Source of the DNA: Sphingomonas sp. CFBP 8760
GTDB taxonomy: Bacteria > Pseudomonadota > Alphaproteobacteria > Sphingomonadales > Sphingomonadaceae
Assembly (NCBI RefSeq): GCF_014841615.1
Contig: NZ_JACYUG010000015.1
Span: 1-64,000 of the forward strand
DNA length: 64,000 nt
Reading direction: 5' to 3'
Shown: one piece after another, positions 24,304 to 33,695 of the stretch
How positions within the stretch are numbered: the stretch's first letter is position 1
How the letters are laid out: every line of letters begins with the position of its first letter
Translations under genes and position numbers: made by a program
Notes under the pieces: model-generated
The model's database searches: none
Seen by the model: only the letters and a program-made list of their open reading frames with translations
Told to the model about the DNA's origin: nothing

Positions 24304-25716
24304 ATGATCGACCGCAGGCAGATGCTGGGCCGCGGCGGGCTGGCCCTTGCCGGATTGACGGCCGGCTGCGCGCCGGCGCTGTGGCCGCCGGCGCCCGCGG
24401 GGGTGCCGGACGATCTGGTCGCCGATCTGCAACGGCGCACCTTCCGCTTCTTCTGGGATACGACCGATCCCGCCACCGGGCTTGCCCCCGATCGCTGGCC
24501 GACGCCGTCCTTCGCCTCGATCGCGGCGATCGGCTTCGCGCTCACCGCCTATCCGGTCGGCGTGGTGCATGGCTGGATCACCCGCGAACAGGCCCGCGCC
24601 CGCACGCTGGTGACGCTGCGTTTTCTGGCGGCGGCGCCCCAGGGCGATGGCGAGACCGGGTTCAGCGGCTACCGGGGCTTCTTCTACCATTTCCTCGGCG
24701 TGACGAAGGGGTTGCGCTTCGCCCGCTGCGAATTGTCGACGGTCGATACCGCATTGCTGCTCGGCGGGGTGCTGTTCGCGCAAAGCTGGTACGACGGCGA
24801 TCACCCTGACGAGGTCGCGATCCGCGATCTGGCGGAGCAACTCTACCGGGCGGTGGAATGGCCGTGGATCACCCCGCGCGCGCCGCTGCTGGCCATGGGC
24901 TGGCATCCGGAAAGCGGGTTCATCCCCCACGACTGGGCGATTTATAACGAGGGGATGCTGCTCTACATCCTCGCGCTGGGATCGCCGACGCAGCCGCTGT
25001 CCGAGGGGACATGGCAGGCATGGTCGAGCCGGTTCGACGCGTCGTGGAGCGACCGATGGGGCGAGCCGCACCTGCATTTCGCGCCGCTGTTCGGGCATCA
25101 GTACAGCCATGTCTGGATCGATTTCCGGGGCATCCGCGACGAATACATGAAGGGCAGGGGGATCGATTATTTCGAGAACAGCCGTCGCGCCGTTCATGCC
25201 CAGCGGGCCTATGCCATCGCCAATCCCGGCAACTGGCGCGGCTACGATGCCGAGATGTGGGGGCTGACCGCGTGCGACGGGCCGGGCGATTTTCCGCAGC
25301 GGATCGGCGGTGTCGACCGACAGTTCTTCAGCTATTCCGCGCGCGGCCCGGGTGAACGCGACGACGGCACCATCGCCCCCACCGCCGCCGCCGCCTCGAT
25401 CGCCTTTGCCCCCGACCTCGCCGAACCGGCGATCCGGGCAATGCATCGCCGCTATGGGCAGGGCATCTACGGCGAATACGGCTTCCTCGACTCGTTCAAT
25501 CCCACGCTGACCGCCGCCGGTGCGCCGTTGAAGCATGGCCGCATCGTTCCCGGCGTCGGTTGGGTCGACAAGGATTATCTGGGCATCGATCAGGGACCGA
25601 TCGTCGCGATGATCGAGAATGCGCGGTCGGGCCTGATCTGGCAGACGATGCGCCGCAACCCGCATATCCGGCGCGGGCTTCGCCGGGCGGGCTTCGCCGG
25701 TGGATGGCTGTCGTGA
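24304..25716 (+). CDS. GH144/PF10091-type glucanase, likely lipoprotein or Tat-exported
   Basis: This 470-residue protein belongs to the Glycoamylase-like family (PF10091), which includes GH144 endo-beta-1,2-glucanases. Seen are LQRRTFRFFWDTTDPATGLA, SIAAIGFALTAYPVGV, FLGVTKGLRFARCELSTVDT, DWAIYNEGMLLYILALGSPT, FGHQYSHVWIDFRGI, WGLTACDGPGDF and DSFNPT, forming an (alpha/alpha)6 barrel. The N-terminus has Arg-Arg (DRRQMLGRGG) then a lipobox-like LTAGC, so it is exported. It should cut the polymer into oligosaccharides in the periplasm or at a membrane. It is followed by the modular enzyme with a 13-base overlap. Beta-1,2-glucan as substrate is inferred from family membership. Confidence 0.85.
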   Translation: MIDRRQMLGRGGLALAGLTAGCAPALWPPAPAGVPDDLVADLQRRTFRFFWDTTDPATGLAPDRWPTPSFASIAAIGFALTAYPVGVVHGWITREQARARTLVTLRFLAAAPQGDGETGFSGYRGFFYHFLGVTKGLRFARCELSTVDTALLLGGVLFAQSWYDGDHPDEVAIRDLAEQLYRAVEWPWITPRAPLLAMGWHPESGFIPHDWAIYNEGMLLYILALGSPTQPLSEGTWQAWSSRFDASWSDRWGEPHLHFAPLFGHQYSHVWIDFRGIRDEYMKGRGIDYFENSRRAVHAQRAYAIANPGNWRGYDAEMWGLTACDGPGDFPQRIGGVDRQFFSYSARGPGERDDGTIAPTAAAASIAFAPDLAEPAIRAMHRRYGQGIYGEYGFLDSFNPTLTAAGAPLKHGRIVPGVGWVDKDYLGIDQGPIVAMIENARSGLIWQTMRRNPHIRRGLRRAGFAGGWLS

Positions 25717-28700
25717 TCCTGCTGGCGGCGATGCTGGCCGCGCTGTCGCCGACACAGCCGCAGCCGCAGCCGCAACGGCTCGACGATTTCGATACCCTCG
25801 CCCCGTGGCAGGCATCGGCGTCCGATGGCGTCGATGCGCGCATCGGGGTGGCGGCGGGCGCCTTGCGGCTGGACTATGATTTCGGGCAGGTGTCGGGCTA
25901 TGCCGTCGCGCGCCGGACGCTGCCGATCGAATGGCCGCCGCATTTCCTGATGACGGTGCGGGTACGGGGCACCGGTGGCGTCAACGACCTGCAGCTGAAG
26001 TTCACCGATGCTACCGGCACCAACGTCTGGTGGGTGCAGAAACGCAACTTCCGCCCCTCGGCGGCATGGCAGACGATCCGTATCCGTCCCCGCGACGTGG
26101 AGTTCGCCTGGGGGCCGGTGACCGACCGGACACTGCGGGCCACGCAGGCCATCGAACTGGTCGTGGTGCGGGGGCGTGACGGCGGCAAGGGCCGGATCGA
26201 GATGGACGACCTGACCTTCGAACGCCTGCCTGCCCCCGTGCCGCTGCCCCCCGCCCGCGCCAGCGACCCACGGGCGCTGGACGGTCGCCGCGATACGGCG
26301 GCGCGGCTGGCGCGACCGCTGACGATCGATTTCGGCGGCCGGCGGGAACTGGGCGGCCTGATGCTGCACTGGGCGGCTGGCGGGTCGCCGCCGGCCTATG
26401 CGATCGAGACATCCGACGATGGCGCACGCTGGGCCGAACGCACCCGGGTGACGCGCGGTGATGGCGGCAGCGACCCCGTCCGGCTGGCGGATACCGAGGC
26501 CCGCTATGTCCGCATCGTGCCCCTGCACGGCGCCCCGGCGCTGGAGGAGGTGGAGGTGATGCCGCTGGCCTGGGGGGCGACGCCCAATGCGATGATCGCC
26601 GCGCTGGCGGCAAAGGCACCACGCGGCAGCTATCCCCGTGGCTTTACCGAACAGACGTACTGGACGCTGGTCGCCGCGGACGGCGGCGCGGTAGCGGGCT
26701 TGATCGGCGAGGACGGCGCGATCGAGGTCGCCAAGGGCGGCTTCTCGGTCGAACCCTTCGTCATCGCCGATGGCCGCCGGTTCGGCTGGGCGGACGTGAC
26801 GGCGCGGCAGCGGCTGGAGGACGGGTATCTGCCATTGCCGCATGTCGACTGGACCGGGCCGGGCTGGGCGCTGGATACCGCGCTGGTCGCGGATCAGGCC
26901 AGCCCGAGATTGCTGGCCCGCTGGCGGCTGACGAACACCGGCACCACGCCCCGCCACCTGCGGCTGGCGCTGGGCATCCGTCCGTTCCAGGTCAATCCTC
27001 CGGCGCAGTTTCTCAGCCAGCAGGGCGGCGTCAGTCCGATTTCGCGGATCGCATGGGATGGCACGGGGCTGGCGGTGACGAGCCCGCCCGCCATCGCCGG
27101 CGACCCCGCCGTCACGCGGATGCTCACGCCGTTGCGGCGTCCCGATACGGTCGGCGCCGTGCCGTTCGACACCGGCGCGCTGGTGCCGACGGCGGCGATC
27201 GCGGGCGGTGCCGTCGTCACCGATCCCGCGCTCCTCGCCACCGCGACGCTGGCGTGGGACGTGACGCTGGCACCGGGCGGCACGCTCGACGTGCCGATGG
27301 CGATCGGCGGCGATGCGCCTGCGGATTTCACCGCCGCGACCACCGCGACCGCCGATTACTGGCGCCGGATGCTCGGCACCGTCGCCATCAACGCGCCACC
27401 CGGACGGCAGGCGGTGGCGGATACGGTGAAGACCGCGCTGGCGCACGTGCTGATGAGCCGCGACGGGCCTGCGCTGAAGCCCGGCACCCGCTCCTACGAT
27501 CGCAGCTGGATACGCGACGGGGCGATGATGGGAGATACGCTTCTCCGCCTCGGCCATCCCGCGCCGGTCCGCGCCTTCGCCGACTGGTACGGGACGAAGC
27601 TGTTCGCCAACGGCAAGGTGCCGTGTTGCGTCGATTCCCGTGGTCCCGATCCGGTGCCCGAGAATGACAGCCAGGGCGAATACATCCATCTGCTGACGCA
27701 GTTGTATCGCTACACCGGCGATCGCGCCGCCCTGTCCCGCGACTGGCCGAAACTGGATGCCGCCCGCCGTTATATGGAGGGGCAGCGCCAGTCCGAACGG
27801 ACGCCGGCTAATCTGACGCCCGCGCGGCGGATGCGGTACGGCCTGATGCCGCCGTCGATCAGCCACGAGGGATATTCGGCGCAGGCGCAATACAGCCTGT
27901 GGGACGATTTCTGGGCGCTCGCCGGTTACAAGGACGCGGCGGCAGCGGCGACCGCGCTCGCCCGGCCCGAAGCGCCGACGATCGCCGCGCAGCGTGACGA
28001 ATTCGCCACCGATCTTCACGCCGCGATTGCCGCATCGGTGAAGCATTTCGGCATCGACTTCATTCCCGGCGCCACCAGCATGGGCGATTTCGATGCGACA
28101 TCGACAACGATGGCGCTAGATCCCGCGGGGGAGTCCAGGCGGCTGGACCGGACGCTGCTGGCCAACACCTTCGCCCGCCAATATGCCCGTGTGATGGCGC
28201 GGACCAGGCCGGGTGCCGACTGGTCGGACTATACGCCCTACGAACTGCGCAACGTATCCGCGCTCATCCGGCTCGGTCAGGCGGCACGGGCCGACGATCT
28301 GCTCGTCGCCTATATGGCCGATCGGCGGCCGGCGGCGTGGAACGGCTGGGCGGAGGTGGTCGGGCGGTTACCGCGCGAGATCCGCTTCATCGGCGACATG
28401 CCGCATGCCTGGGTCGCATCGGATTTCATCCGTGCCGCGCTCGACGTGTTCGCCTATGATCGCGGCGACGACGGCGTCGTGGTGCTGGGCGGCGGCCTGA
28501 CGACGGCATGGCTGACCGGGAAGGGCGCGGCGATCCGGGGGCTGCGCACCCGTTATGGCGGTGTCGACCTTGCCGCGCAGCAAGAGAACGGGGCGCTGGT
28601 CTACGACATCGGTGGCGATGCCGCGCCGCCGGGGGGCTTCGCGGTCGCATGGCCGCTGACGGGGAGGCCGGGCACCGCGCTGGTCGACGGGCGTCCGGTG

Positions 28701-28772
28701 ACGCCGATCGGGGGATCGCTGCCGCTCCCCCGCCTGCCGGCGCATATCGTTTGGCAGGCGGCGCGTGACTGA
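25704..28772 (+). CDS. Modular exported protein: CBM-like + F5/8-type C + (alpha/alpha)6 catalytic-like domain
   Basis: The 1022-residue protein opens with a short hydrophobic leader (MAVVILLAAMLAALS) and a QPQPQPQ linker. A galactose-binding-like domain (~24-175, DFDTLAPW...IEMDDLTFERL) comes next, then a discoidin/F5/8 type C domain (~187-290, LTIDFGGRRELGGLMLHWAA...ARYVRIVPL). A beta-rich middle follows, then an (alpha/alpha)6 barrel like GH15/GH63/GDE enzymes (SYDRSWIRDGAMMGDTLLRL with Asp605; HLLTQLYRYTGDRAAL; WDDFWALAGYKDA). It starts inside the GH144 gene (13-base overlap). It probably processes products of that glucanase, but I cannot name its enzyme family or reaction. Confidence 0.75.
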   Translation: MAVVILLAAMLAALSPTQPQPQPQRLDDFDTLAPWQASASDGVDARIGVAAGALRLDYDFGQVSGYAVARRTLPIEWPPHFLMTVRVRGTGGVNDLQLKFTDATGTNVWWVQKRNFRPSAAWQTIRIRPRDVEFAWGPVTDRTLRATQAIELVVVRGRDGGKGRIEMDDLTFERLPAPVPLPPARASDPRALDGRRDTAARLARPLTIDFGGRRELGGLMLHWAAGGSPPAYAIETSDDGARWAERTRVTRGDGGSDPVRLADTEARYVRIVPLHGAPALEEVEVMPLAWGATPNAMIAALAAKAPRGSYPRGFTEQTYWTLVAADGGAVAGLIGEDGAIEVAKGGFSVEPFVIADGRRFGWADVTARQRLEDGYLPLPHVDWTGPGWALDTALVADQASPRLLARWRLTNTGTTPRHLRLALGIRPFQVNPPAQFLSQQGGVSPISRIAWDGTGLAVTSPPAIAGDPAVTRMLTPLRRPDTVGAVPFDTGALVPTAAIAGGAVVTDPALLATATLAWDVTLAPGGTLDVPMAIGGDAPADFTAATTATADYWRRMLGTVAINAPPGRQAVADTVKTALAHVLMSRDGPALKPGTRSYDRSWIRDGAMMGDTLLRLGHPAPVRAFADWYGTKLFANGKVPCCVDSRGPDPVPENDSQGEYIHLLTQLYRYTGDRAALSRDWPKLDAARRYMEGQRQSERTPANLTPARRMRYGLMPPSISHEGYSAQAQYSLWDDFWALAGYKDAAAAATALARPEAPTIAAQRDEFATDLHAAIAASVKHFGIDFIPGATSMGDFDATSTTMALDPAGESRRLDRTLLANTFARQYARVMARTRPGADWSDYTPYELRNVSALIRLGQAARADDLLVAYMADRRPAAWNGWAEVVGRLPREIRFIGDMPHAWVASDFIRAALDVFAYDRGDDGVVVLGGGLTTAWLTGKGAAIRGLRTRYGGVDLAAQQENGALVYDIGGDAAPPGGFAVAWPLTGRPGTALVDGRPVTPIGGSLPLPRLPAHIVWQAARD

Positions 28773-29022
28773 CGTCGTCCGCGGCGGGTATCCACGGCTT
28801 CGAAGGCACCCCCACCGACCCCGCAGCCATCGCGCCCTCAGGCCAAGGGGCACCTCGCCACGCCCCCCATTCAGCTGCACGACGTAGATGAACCCGATCG
28901 TCGCCACCATGCGACGGCCCCTCGTCACGCTCCACGCCATGGTCGAAAACCGCACCGGTTATCGCAGTGCCTGAACACGGTTGCGCGATAGCTGCTCGGG
29001 ACGAACGGCGTGTGCGGGTCGT

Positions 29023-29748
29023 CTACCGCTCGCCACCGATCGCGGCGCGGGTGCGGGCGGTCGCCCACCACCAGCCCAGCGCCCATAGCGTACCGAAACT
29101 CCACCCGGCCAGCACGTCCGACGGCCAGTGGACGCCCAGATATACGCGGCTGGTGCCGATCGCCCCGGTCAGCAGCACCGCCGCCCCGAACAGATAGCGC
29201 CGCGCCGCCCGTTCCGGCACCACTTGCGAGGCGAGCGCCGCGAGCGTCAGGTACACCACCGCGCTGCCCGCGGCATGGCCGCTGGGAAAGCTGGCATTGT
29301 GGACCGGCACCAGATGCTCGACCAGATCGGGCCGCGCGCGTGCGACGATGCGCTTGATGATCTCCACCATCTGACCGCCCGACCAGCTCGCCGCCGCCAG
29401 CATCAGCGCGGTCAGCCACAGCCGCTGCGCCAGCAGGAACCCCGCCACCAGCACCACCACCAGCGTCAGCACGGTCCCGCCGCCCAGCGCGGTCAGGTCC
29501 ACCGCCACGCGCGGCAGCCAGCGCGGCCCGCCCCAGGCGCGCAGGCCCTCGACGATCGCGCGATCGGGCGCGAACGGCAGCCGCGCGACCAGCCAGCCGA
29601 GCAGCAGCACCGCCAGCGCGGCGATCGCCAGCAGGGCCAGCCCGGCCAGCGGGCGGGGCAGGGGGCGGACGGGGTCCGGGGCGGTATCGGCCATGGCAGG
29701 TACGGTCATCGCCGTGCCCTGCCAGAAAGCGTCGTCGCGATCCAACAT
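29023..29748 (-). CDS. PAP2-family phosphatase, membrane-bound
   Basis: This 241-residue inner-membrane protein has about six hydrophobic segments and the three PAP2 acid phosphatase motifs in order: KRIVARARP, PSGH (in NASFPSGHAAGS), and SRVYLGVHWPSD. Such enzymes remove phosphate from lipid phosphates, for example phosphatidic acid or undecaprenyl pyrophosphate. The first ATG (29748) has GGCAGG upstream; starts at codons 14 and 19 are alternatives. It is divergent from the valine catabolism operon and preceded by 250 bases in which nothing was recognised. Confidence 0.88.
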   Translation of the reverse strand: MLDRDDAFWQGTAMTVPAMADTAPDPVRPLPRPLAGLALLAIAALAVLLLGWLVARLPFAPDRAIVEGLRAWGGPRWLPRVAVDLTALGGGTVLTLVVVLVAGFLLAQRLWLTALMLAAASWSGGQMVEIIKRIVARARPDLVEHLVPVHNASFPSGHAAGSAVVYLTLAALASQVVPERAARRYLFGAAVLLTGAIGTSRVYLGVHWPSDVLAGWSFGTLWALGWWWATARTRAAIGGER

Positions 29749-29828
29749 CGTCCTGCCCCGCGTGCGGTAACTTACCCCTTGCCACCACGGGCGCGGCGGG
29801 CGAGATCACCGGCCATAGGAGAGAATAG

Positions 29829-31361
29829 ATGCGCAACATCGATCACGTGATCGCTGGCGGCGGGGCGACGACACGCGCCCGCACCGGTGATGTCTACGAC
29901 CCGAACACGGGCGAGGTGCAGGCATCCGTCGCGCTGGGCACCGTCGCCGATCTCGACCGCGCGGTCGCCGCCGCGCTGGCCGCGCAACCCGGCTGGGCCG
30001 CCACCAATCCGCAGCGCCGCGCGCGCGTGATGTTCCGGTTCAAGGAGCTGGTCGAACGCGAGATGGACGCGCTCGCCCACCTGCTGTCGTCCGAACACGG
30101 CAAGGTGATCGCCGACAGCAAGGGCGATATCCAGCGCGGGCTGGAGGTGATCGAGTTCTGCTGCGGCATCCCGCACGTGCTGAAGGGCGAATATACGCAA
30201 GGGGCCGGCCCCGGCATCGACGTCTATTCGATGCGCCAGCCGCTGGGCATCGGCGCGGGGATCACCCCGTTCAACTTCCCCGGCATGATCCCGATGTGGA
30301 TGTTCGGCGTCGCGATCGCGACCGGCAACGCCTTCATCCTGAAACCGTCGGAGCGCGATCCTTCGGTGCCGGTGCGCCTCGCCGAACTGATGCTGGAGGC
30401 CGGTGCGCCGGAAGGTATCCTCCAAGTGGTGCACGGCGACAAGGAGATGGTCGACGCGATCCTCGATCATCCCGCCATCGCCGCGGTCAGCTTCGTCGGC
30501 TCGTCCGACATCGCGCATTACGTCTATCGCCGCGGGGTCGAGGCGGGCAAGCGCGTGCAGGCGATGGGCGGCGCCAAGAACCACGGCATCGTCATGCCCG
30601 ACGCCGATCTGGATCAGGTCGTCGCCGATCTGGCCGGGGCCGCGTTCGGCTCGGCCGGGGAACGGTGCATGGCGCTGCCGGTGGTGGTGCCGGTCGGCGA
30701 GAAGACCGCCGATGCCCTGCGCGAGAAACTGATCCCCGCGATCGACGCGCTGCGCGTCGGCGTGTCGACCGATGCGCAGGCGCATTACGGCCCGGTGGTG
30801 AACGCGGCGCACAAGGCCCGCATCGAGCAATGGATCCAGACCGGCGTCGACGAAGGCGCGGAACTGGTCGTCGACGGGCGCGGCTTCGCGTTGCAGGGGC
30901 ATGAGCGCGGCTTCTTCATCGGCCCCAGCCTGTTCGACCGGGTGACGCCCGACATGAGCGCGTACAGGGAGGAAATCTTCGGCCCCGTCCTCCAGATCGT
31001 CCGCGCCCCCGATTTCGAGACGGCGGTGCGCCTGCCGAGCGAGCATCAGTATGGCAACGGCGTCGCGATCTTCACCCGCAACGGCCATGCCGCGCGCGAA
31101 TTCGCCGCGCGCGTCAATGTCGGCATGGTCGGGATCAACGTGCCGATCCCGGTGCCGGTCGCCTATCACAGCTTCGGCGGCTGGAAACGATCCGCGTTCG
31201 GCGACACCAACCAGCACGGCATGGAAGGCGTGAAGTTCTGGACCAAGGTGAAGACGATCACGCAACGCTGGCCCGACGGCACGGCCGAATTGCCACGCGG
31301 CAGCGAGGACGGCGGACCCTCGCGCGTGCAGGACGCGTTCGTCATTCCGACGATGGGCTGA
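29829..31361 (+). CDS. mmsA: CoA-acylating methylmalonate-semialdehyde dehydrogenase
   Basis: This 510-residue aldehyde dehydrogenase converts methylmalonate semialdehyde, with CoA and NAD, to propionyl-CoA at the end of valine breakdown. Distinguishing features are GITPFNFPGMIPMWMFGVAI, AMGGAKNHGIVMPDADLDQV and the catalytic Cys280 in SAGERCMALP, with the C-terminal FWTKVKTITQRWP typical of MmsA. A GGAGAG ribosome site precedes the ATG. It heads a same-strand operon with the acyl-CoA dehydrogenase (6-base gap), two crotonase-family genes and mmsB. Confidence 0.95.
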   Translation: MRNIDHVIAGGGATTRARTGDVYDPNTGEVQASVALGTVADLDRAVAAALAAQPGWAATNPQRRARVMFRFKELVEREMDALAHLLSSEHGKVIADSKGDIQRGLEVIEFCCGIPHVLKGEYTQGAGPGIDVYSMRQPLGIGAGITPFNFPGMIPMWMFGVAIATGNAFILKPSERDPSVPVRLAELMLEAGAPEGILQVVHGDKEMVDAILDHPAIAAVSFVGSSDIAHYVYRRGVEAGKRVQAMGGAKNHGIVMPDADLDQVVADLAGAAFGSAGERCMALPVVVPVGEKTADALREKLIPAIDALRVGVSTDAQAHYGPVVNAAHKARIEQWIQTGVDEGAELVVDGRGFALQGHERGFFIGPSLFDRVTPDMSAYREEIFGPVLQIVRAPDFETAVRLPSEHQYGNGVAIFTRNGHAAREFAARVNVGMVGINVPIPVPVAYHSFGGWKRSAFGDTNQHGMEGVKFWTKVKTITQRWPDGTAELPRGSEDGGPSRVQDAFVIPTMG

Positions 31362-31366
31362 AGGCG

Positions 31367-32509
31367 ATGATGAACCAGTTCGACCTGACCGACGACCAGC
31401 GCGAGATTCAGGATCTCGCGCGCCGCTTCACCGCCGATCGCATCACGCCCCACGCGGCGGAATGGGACGAGCAGCACATCTTCCCGCGCGACACGATCAA
31501 GGCGGCGGCCGAACTCGGCTTCGCGGCGATCTACGTGTCCGAGGAATCGGGCGGCATCGCGCTCGGCCGGCTGGAAGCGGCGCTCATCATGGAGGCGATG
31601 GCCTATGGCTGTCCCTCCACATCCGCGTTCATCTCGATCCACAACATGGCGGCGTGGATGATCGACCGGTTCGGGTCGCAGACGGTGAAGGACAAGTACC
31701 TGCCCGATCTGGTCACGATGGACCGGCTGGCCAGCTATTGCCTGACCGAACCCGGCTCGGGTTCCGACGCCTCGGCGCTCAAGACCCGCGCCGTCCGCGA
31801 CGGGGACGACTGGATCGTCACCGGCTCCAAGCAGTTCATCTCCGGCGCGGGCGAGAACGAGGTCTACGTCACCATGGTCCGCACCGGTGAGGAGGGGCCG
31901 AAGGGCATCTCCGCGCTGGTGATCGAGAAGGACATGCCCGGCGTGTCGTTCGGCGCCAACGAACGCAAGCTCGGCTGGCATTCGCAGCCCACCCGGCAGG
32001 TGACGTTCGACGGCGTGCGCGTGCCGGCCGAGAATCTGGTCGGCGAACTGGGCGAGGGGTTCCGCATCGCGATGACCGGGCTGGACGGCGGCCGGCTCAA
32101 CATCGGCGCCTGTTCGCTGGGTGGCGCGCAACGCTGCCTCGACGAGGCGATCGGCTATACCCGCGACCGCCAACAGTTCGGCAAGGCGATCGCCGAGTTC
32201 CAGAACACGCAGTTCACGCTGGCCGACATGGCGACCGAGCTGGAGGCGGCGCGCGCGCTCCTCTACATGGCGGCGGGCAAGGTGACCGCGAACGCGCCCG
32301 ACAAGACCCGCTTCGCCGCGATGGCCAAGCGGCTCGCCACCGACACCGGCTCGGCGGTCGCCGACCGCGCGTTGCAGTTGCATGGCGGCTATGGCTATCT
32401 GATGGACTATCCGATCGAACGCTTCTGGCGCGACCTGCGCGTCCATTCGATCCTGGAGGGCACCAATCAGGTGATGCGCATGATCGTCGGCCGGGACCTG
32501 ACGAAGTGA
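31367..32509 (+). CDS. Acyl-CoA dehydrogenase (probable isobutyryl-CoA dehydrogenase)
   Basis: This 380-residue flavoprotein has the acyl-CoA dehydrogenase signatures CLTEPGSGSDASALKTRA and QLHGGYGYLMDYPIERFWRD, and ends in the usual ILEGTNQVMRMIVGRDL. In the acyl-CoA dehydrogenase fold FAD is bound between the middle and C-terminal domains. Its place between mmsA and the 3-hydroxyisobutyryl-CoA hydrolase gene argues that it oxidises isobutyryl-CoA to methacrylyl-CoA in valine degradation. Two adjacent ATGs (31367, 31370) are possible starts. Electron transfer flavoprotein, the usual acceptor, is not encoded here. Confidence 0.92.
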   Translation: MMNQFDLTDDQREIQDLARRFTADRITPHAAEWDEQHIFPRDTIKAAAELGFAAIYVSEESGGIALGRLEAALIMEAMAYGCPSTSAFISIHNMAAWMIDRFGSQTVKDKYLPDLVTMDRLASYCLTEPGSGSDASALKTRAVRDGDDWIVTGSKQFISGAGENEVYVTMVRTGEEGPKGISALVIEKDMPGVSFGANERKLGWHSQPTRQVTFDGVRVPAENLVGELGEGFRIAMTGLDGGRLNIGACSLGGAQRCLDEAIGYTRDRQQFGKAIAEFQNTQFTLADMATELEAARALLYMAAGKVTANAPDKTRFAAMAKRLATDTGSAVADRALQLHGGYGYLMDYPIERFWRDLRVHSILEGTNQVMRMIVGRDLTK

Positions 32510-32553
32510 GGCCGCGCTTCCCGCGAAGCGGTCTCACCCCTTCTTCTCTGCGT

Positions 32554-32605
32554 CCTCTGCGCCTCTGCGCGCCAAAAGTTCTTGGTTCGCGCAGAGGCGC
32601 AGAGG
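32554..32605. repeat. 18-bp perfect inverted repeat (REP-like palindrome)
   Basis: CCTCTGCGCCTCTGCGCG at 32554-32571 and its exact complement at 32588-32605 flank a 16-base A/T-richer loop. Each arm is itself built from two TCTGCGC steps. It sits in the 118-base gap between the acyl-CoA dehydrogenase and the hydrolase genes, without a T-run, so it may be a dispersed extragenic palindrome that modulates operon expression rather than a terminator. Confidence 0.75.
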
Positions 32606-32627
32606 AAGCGGAGGGGGTTCGCCCGGA

Positions 32628-33683
32628 ATGTCTGTCATGACCGAACAACTGATCGTCAGCGTTGATGGGCCTGTCGGCCGCATCAGCCTGAACCGGCCCA
32701 AGGCGCTCCACGCGCTGACGGCGGCGATGTGCGACGGCATCCTCGATGCGCTGGAGGCATGGCGCGGCGACGACGGCATCCGCGCCGTCATCCTCGACCA
32801 TGCGGCGGGCACGCGCGGGTTCTGCGCGGGCGGCGACATCCGGATGCTGGCGGAAAGCGGCGCGGGCGACGGCGAGGCGGCGCGGCGGTTCTTCGCCACC
32901 GAATACCGGATGAACCACCGGCTGTTCACCTATGCGAAGCCGATCGTTGCGGTGATGGACGGGATCACGATGGGCGGCGGGGTCGGCGTGTCGCTGCCCT
33001 GCCGCTACCGGATCGCGACCGAGAACACGAAGTTCGCGATGCCCGAAACCGGGATCGGCCTGTTCCCCGATGTCGGCGCGGGCTGGTACCTGTCGCGCCT
33101 GCCCGGCCGCATCGGGCAATATCTGGCGCTGACCGGCCAGCGGCTGGACGGCGGCGAGGCGCACGCTCTTGGCCTCGCCACCCATTACCTCCCCGCCGAC
33201 CGGGTGGAGGAGGCCAAGGCCCGCATCCTCGCCGATCCGGCCGCGATCGACACCGTGCTGGACGACCTGTCCACGCCGCCGCCCGCGGGCCGCATCCTCG
33301 CCGATCGCGCCACGATCGACCGGCTGTTCGCCGCCGACACGCTGGAGGATATCCTGGCCGCACTGGCGGCGGACGGCGGCGAATGGGCCACCCGCCAACG
33401 CGCCACGCTCGACACCAAGTCGCCGCAGGCGATGAAGGTGTCGCTGCGCCTGCTGAAGGACGGGGCCGGCATGGCCAGCTTCGCCGACGAGATGGCGCAC
33501 GAATATGCCGTCGCCACCCGCGTCGTGCAGCGCCACGACTTTGCCGAGGGCGTGCGCGCAGTGATCGTCGACAAGGACAACGCCCCCCGCTGGAACCCCG
33601 CCACCCCGGACGGCGTCAGCGATCACGTGATCGACCAGATCTTTGCCCCCCTGCCGCCGGCAGAGGCGTGGACCCCGGAATAG
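32628..33683 (+). CDS. 3-hydroxyisobutyryl-CoA hydrolase (crotonase family)
   Basis: This 351-residue protein is longer than simple enoyl-CoA hydratases and has the hydrolase signatures: GFCAGGDIRMLAE for the oxyanion loop, DGITMGGGVGVSLPCRYRIA, MPETGIGLFPDVGAGWYLSR, and a C-terminal extension (DFAEGVRAVIVDKDNAPRW). It cleaves 3-hydroxyisobutyryl-CoA to free 3-hydroxyisobutyrate and CoA in valine degradation. An internal ATG three codons in (32637) is an alternative start. It follows the palindromic repeat and precedes the hydratase gene by 12 bases. Confidence 0.92.
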   Translation: MSVMTEQLIVSVDGPVGRISLNRPKALHALTAAMCDGILDALEAWRGDDGIRAVILDHAAGTRGFCAGGDIRMLAESGAGDGEAARRFFATEYRMNHRLFTYAKPIVAVMDGITMGGGVGVSLPCRYRIATENTKFAMPETGIGLFPDVGAGWYLSRLPGRIGQYLALTGQRLDGGEAHALGLATHYLPADRVEEAKARILADPAAIDTVLDDLSTPPPAGRILADRATIDRLFAADTLEDILAALAADGGEWATRQRATLDTKSPQAMKVSLRLLKDGAGMASFADEMAHEYAVATRVVQRHDFAEGVRAVIVDKDNAPRWNPATPDGVSDHVIDQIFAPLPPAEAWTPE

Positions 33684-33695
33684 AGGAAATACCGC

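Noticed and set aside
20734..25815. A 1693-codon open frame on the minus strand across lacI, the TonB receptor and the GH144-type gene
   Set aside because: It is antisense to three well-supported genes, rich in Arg, Gly and Asp as GC-rich shadow frames are, and has no domain or start signal.
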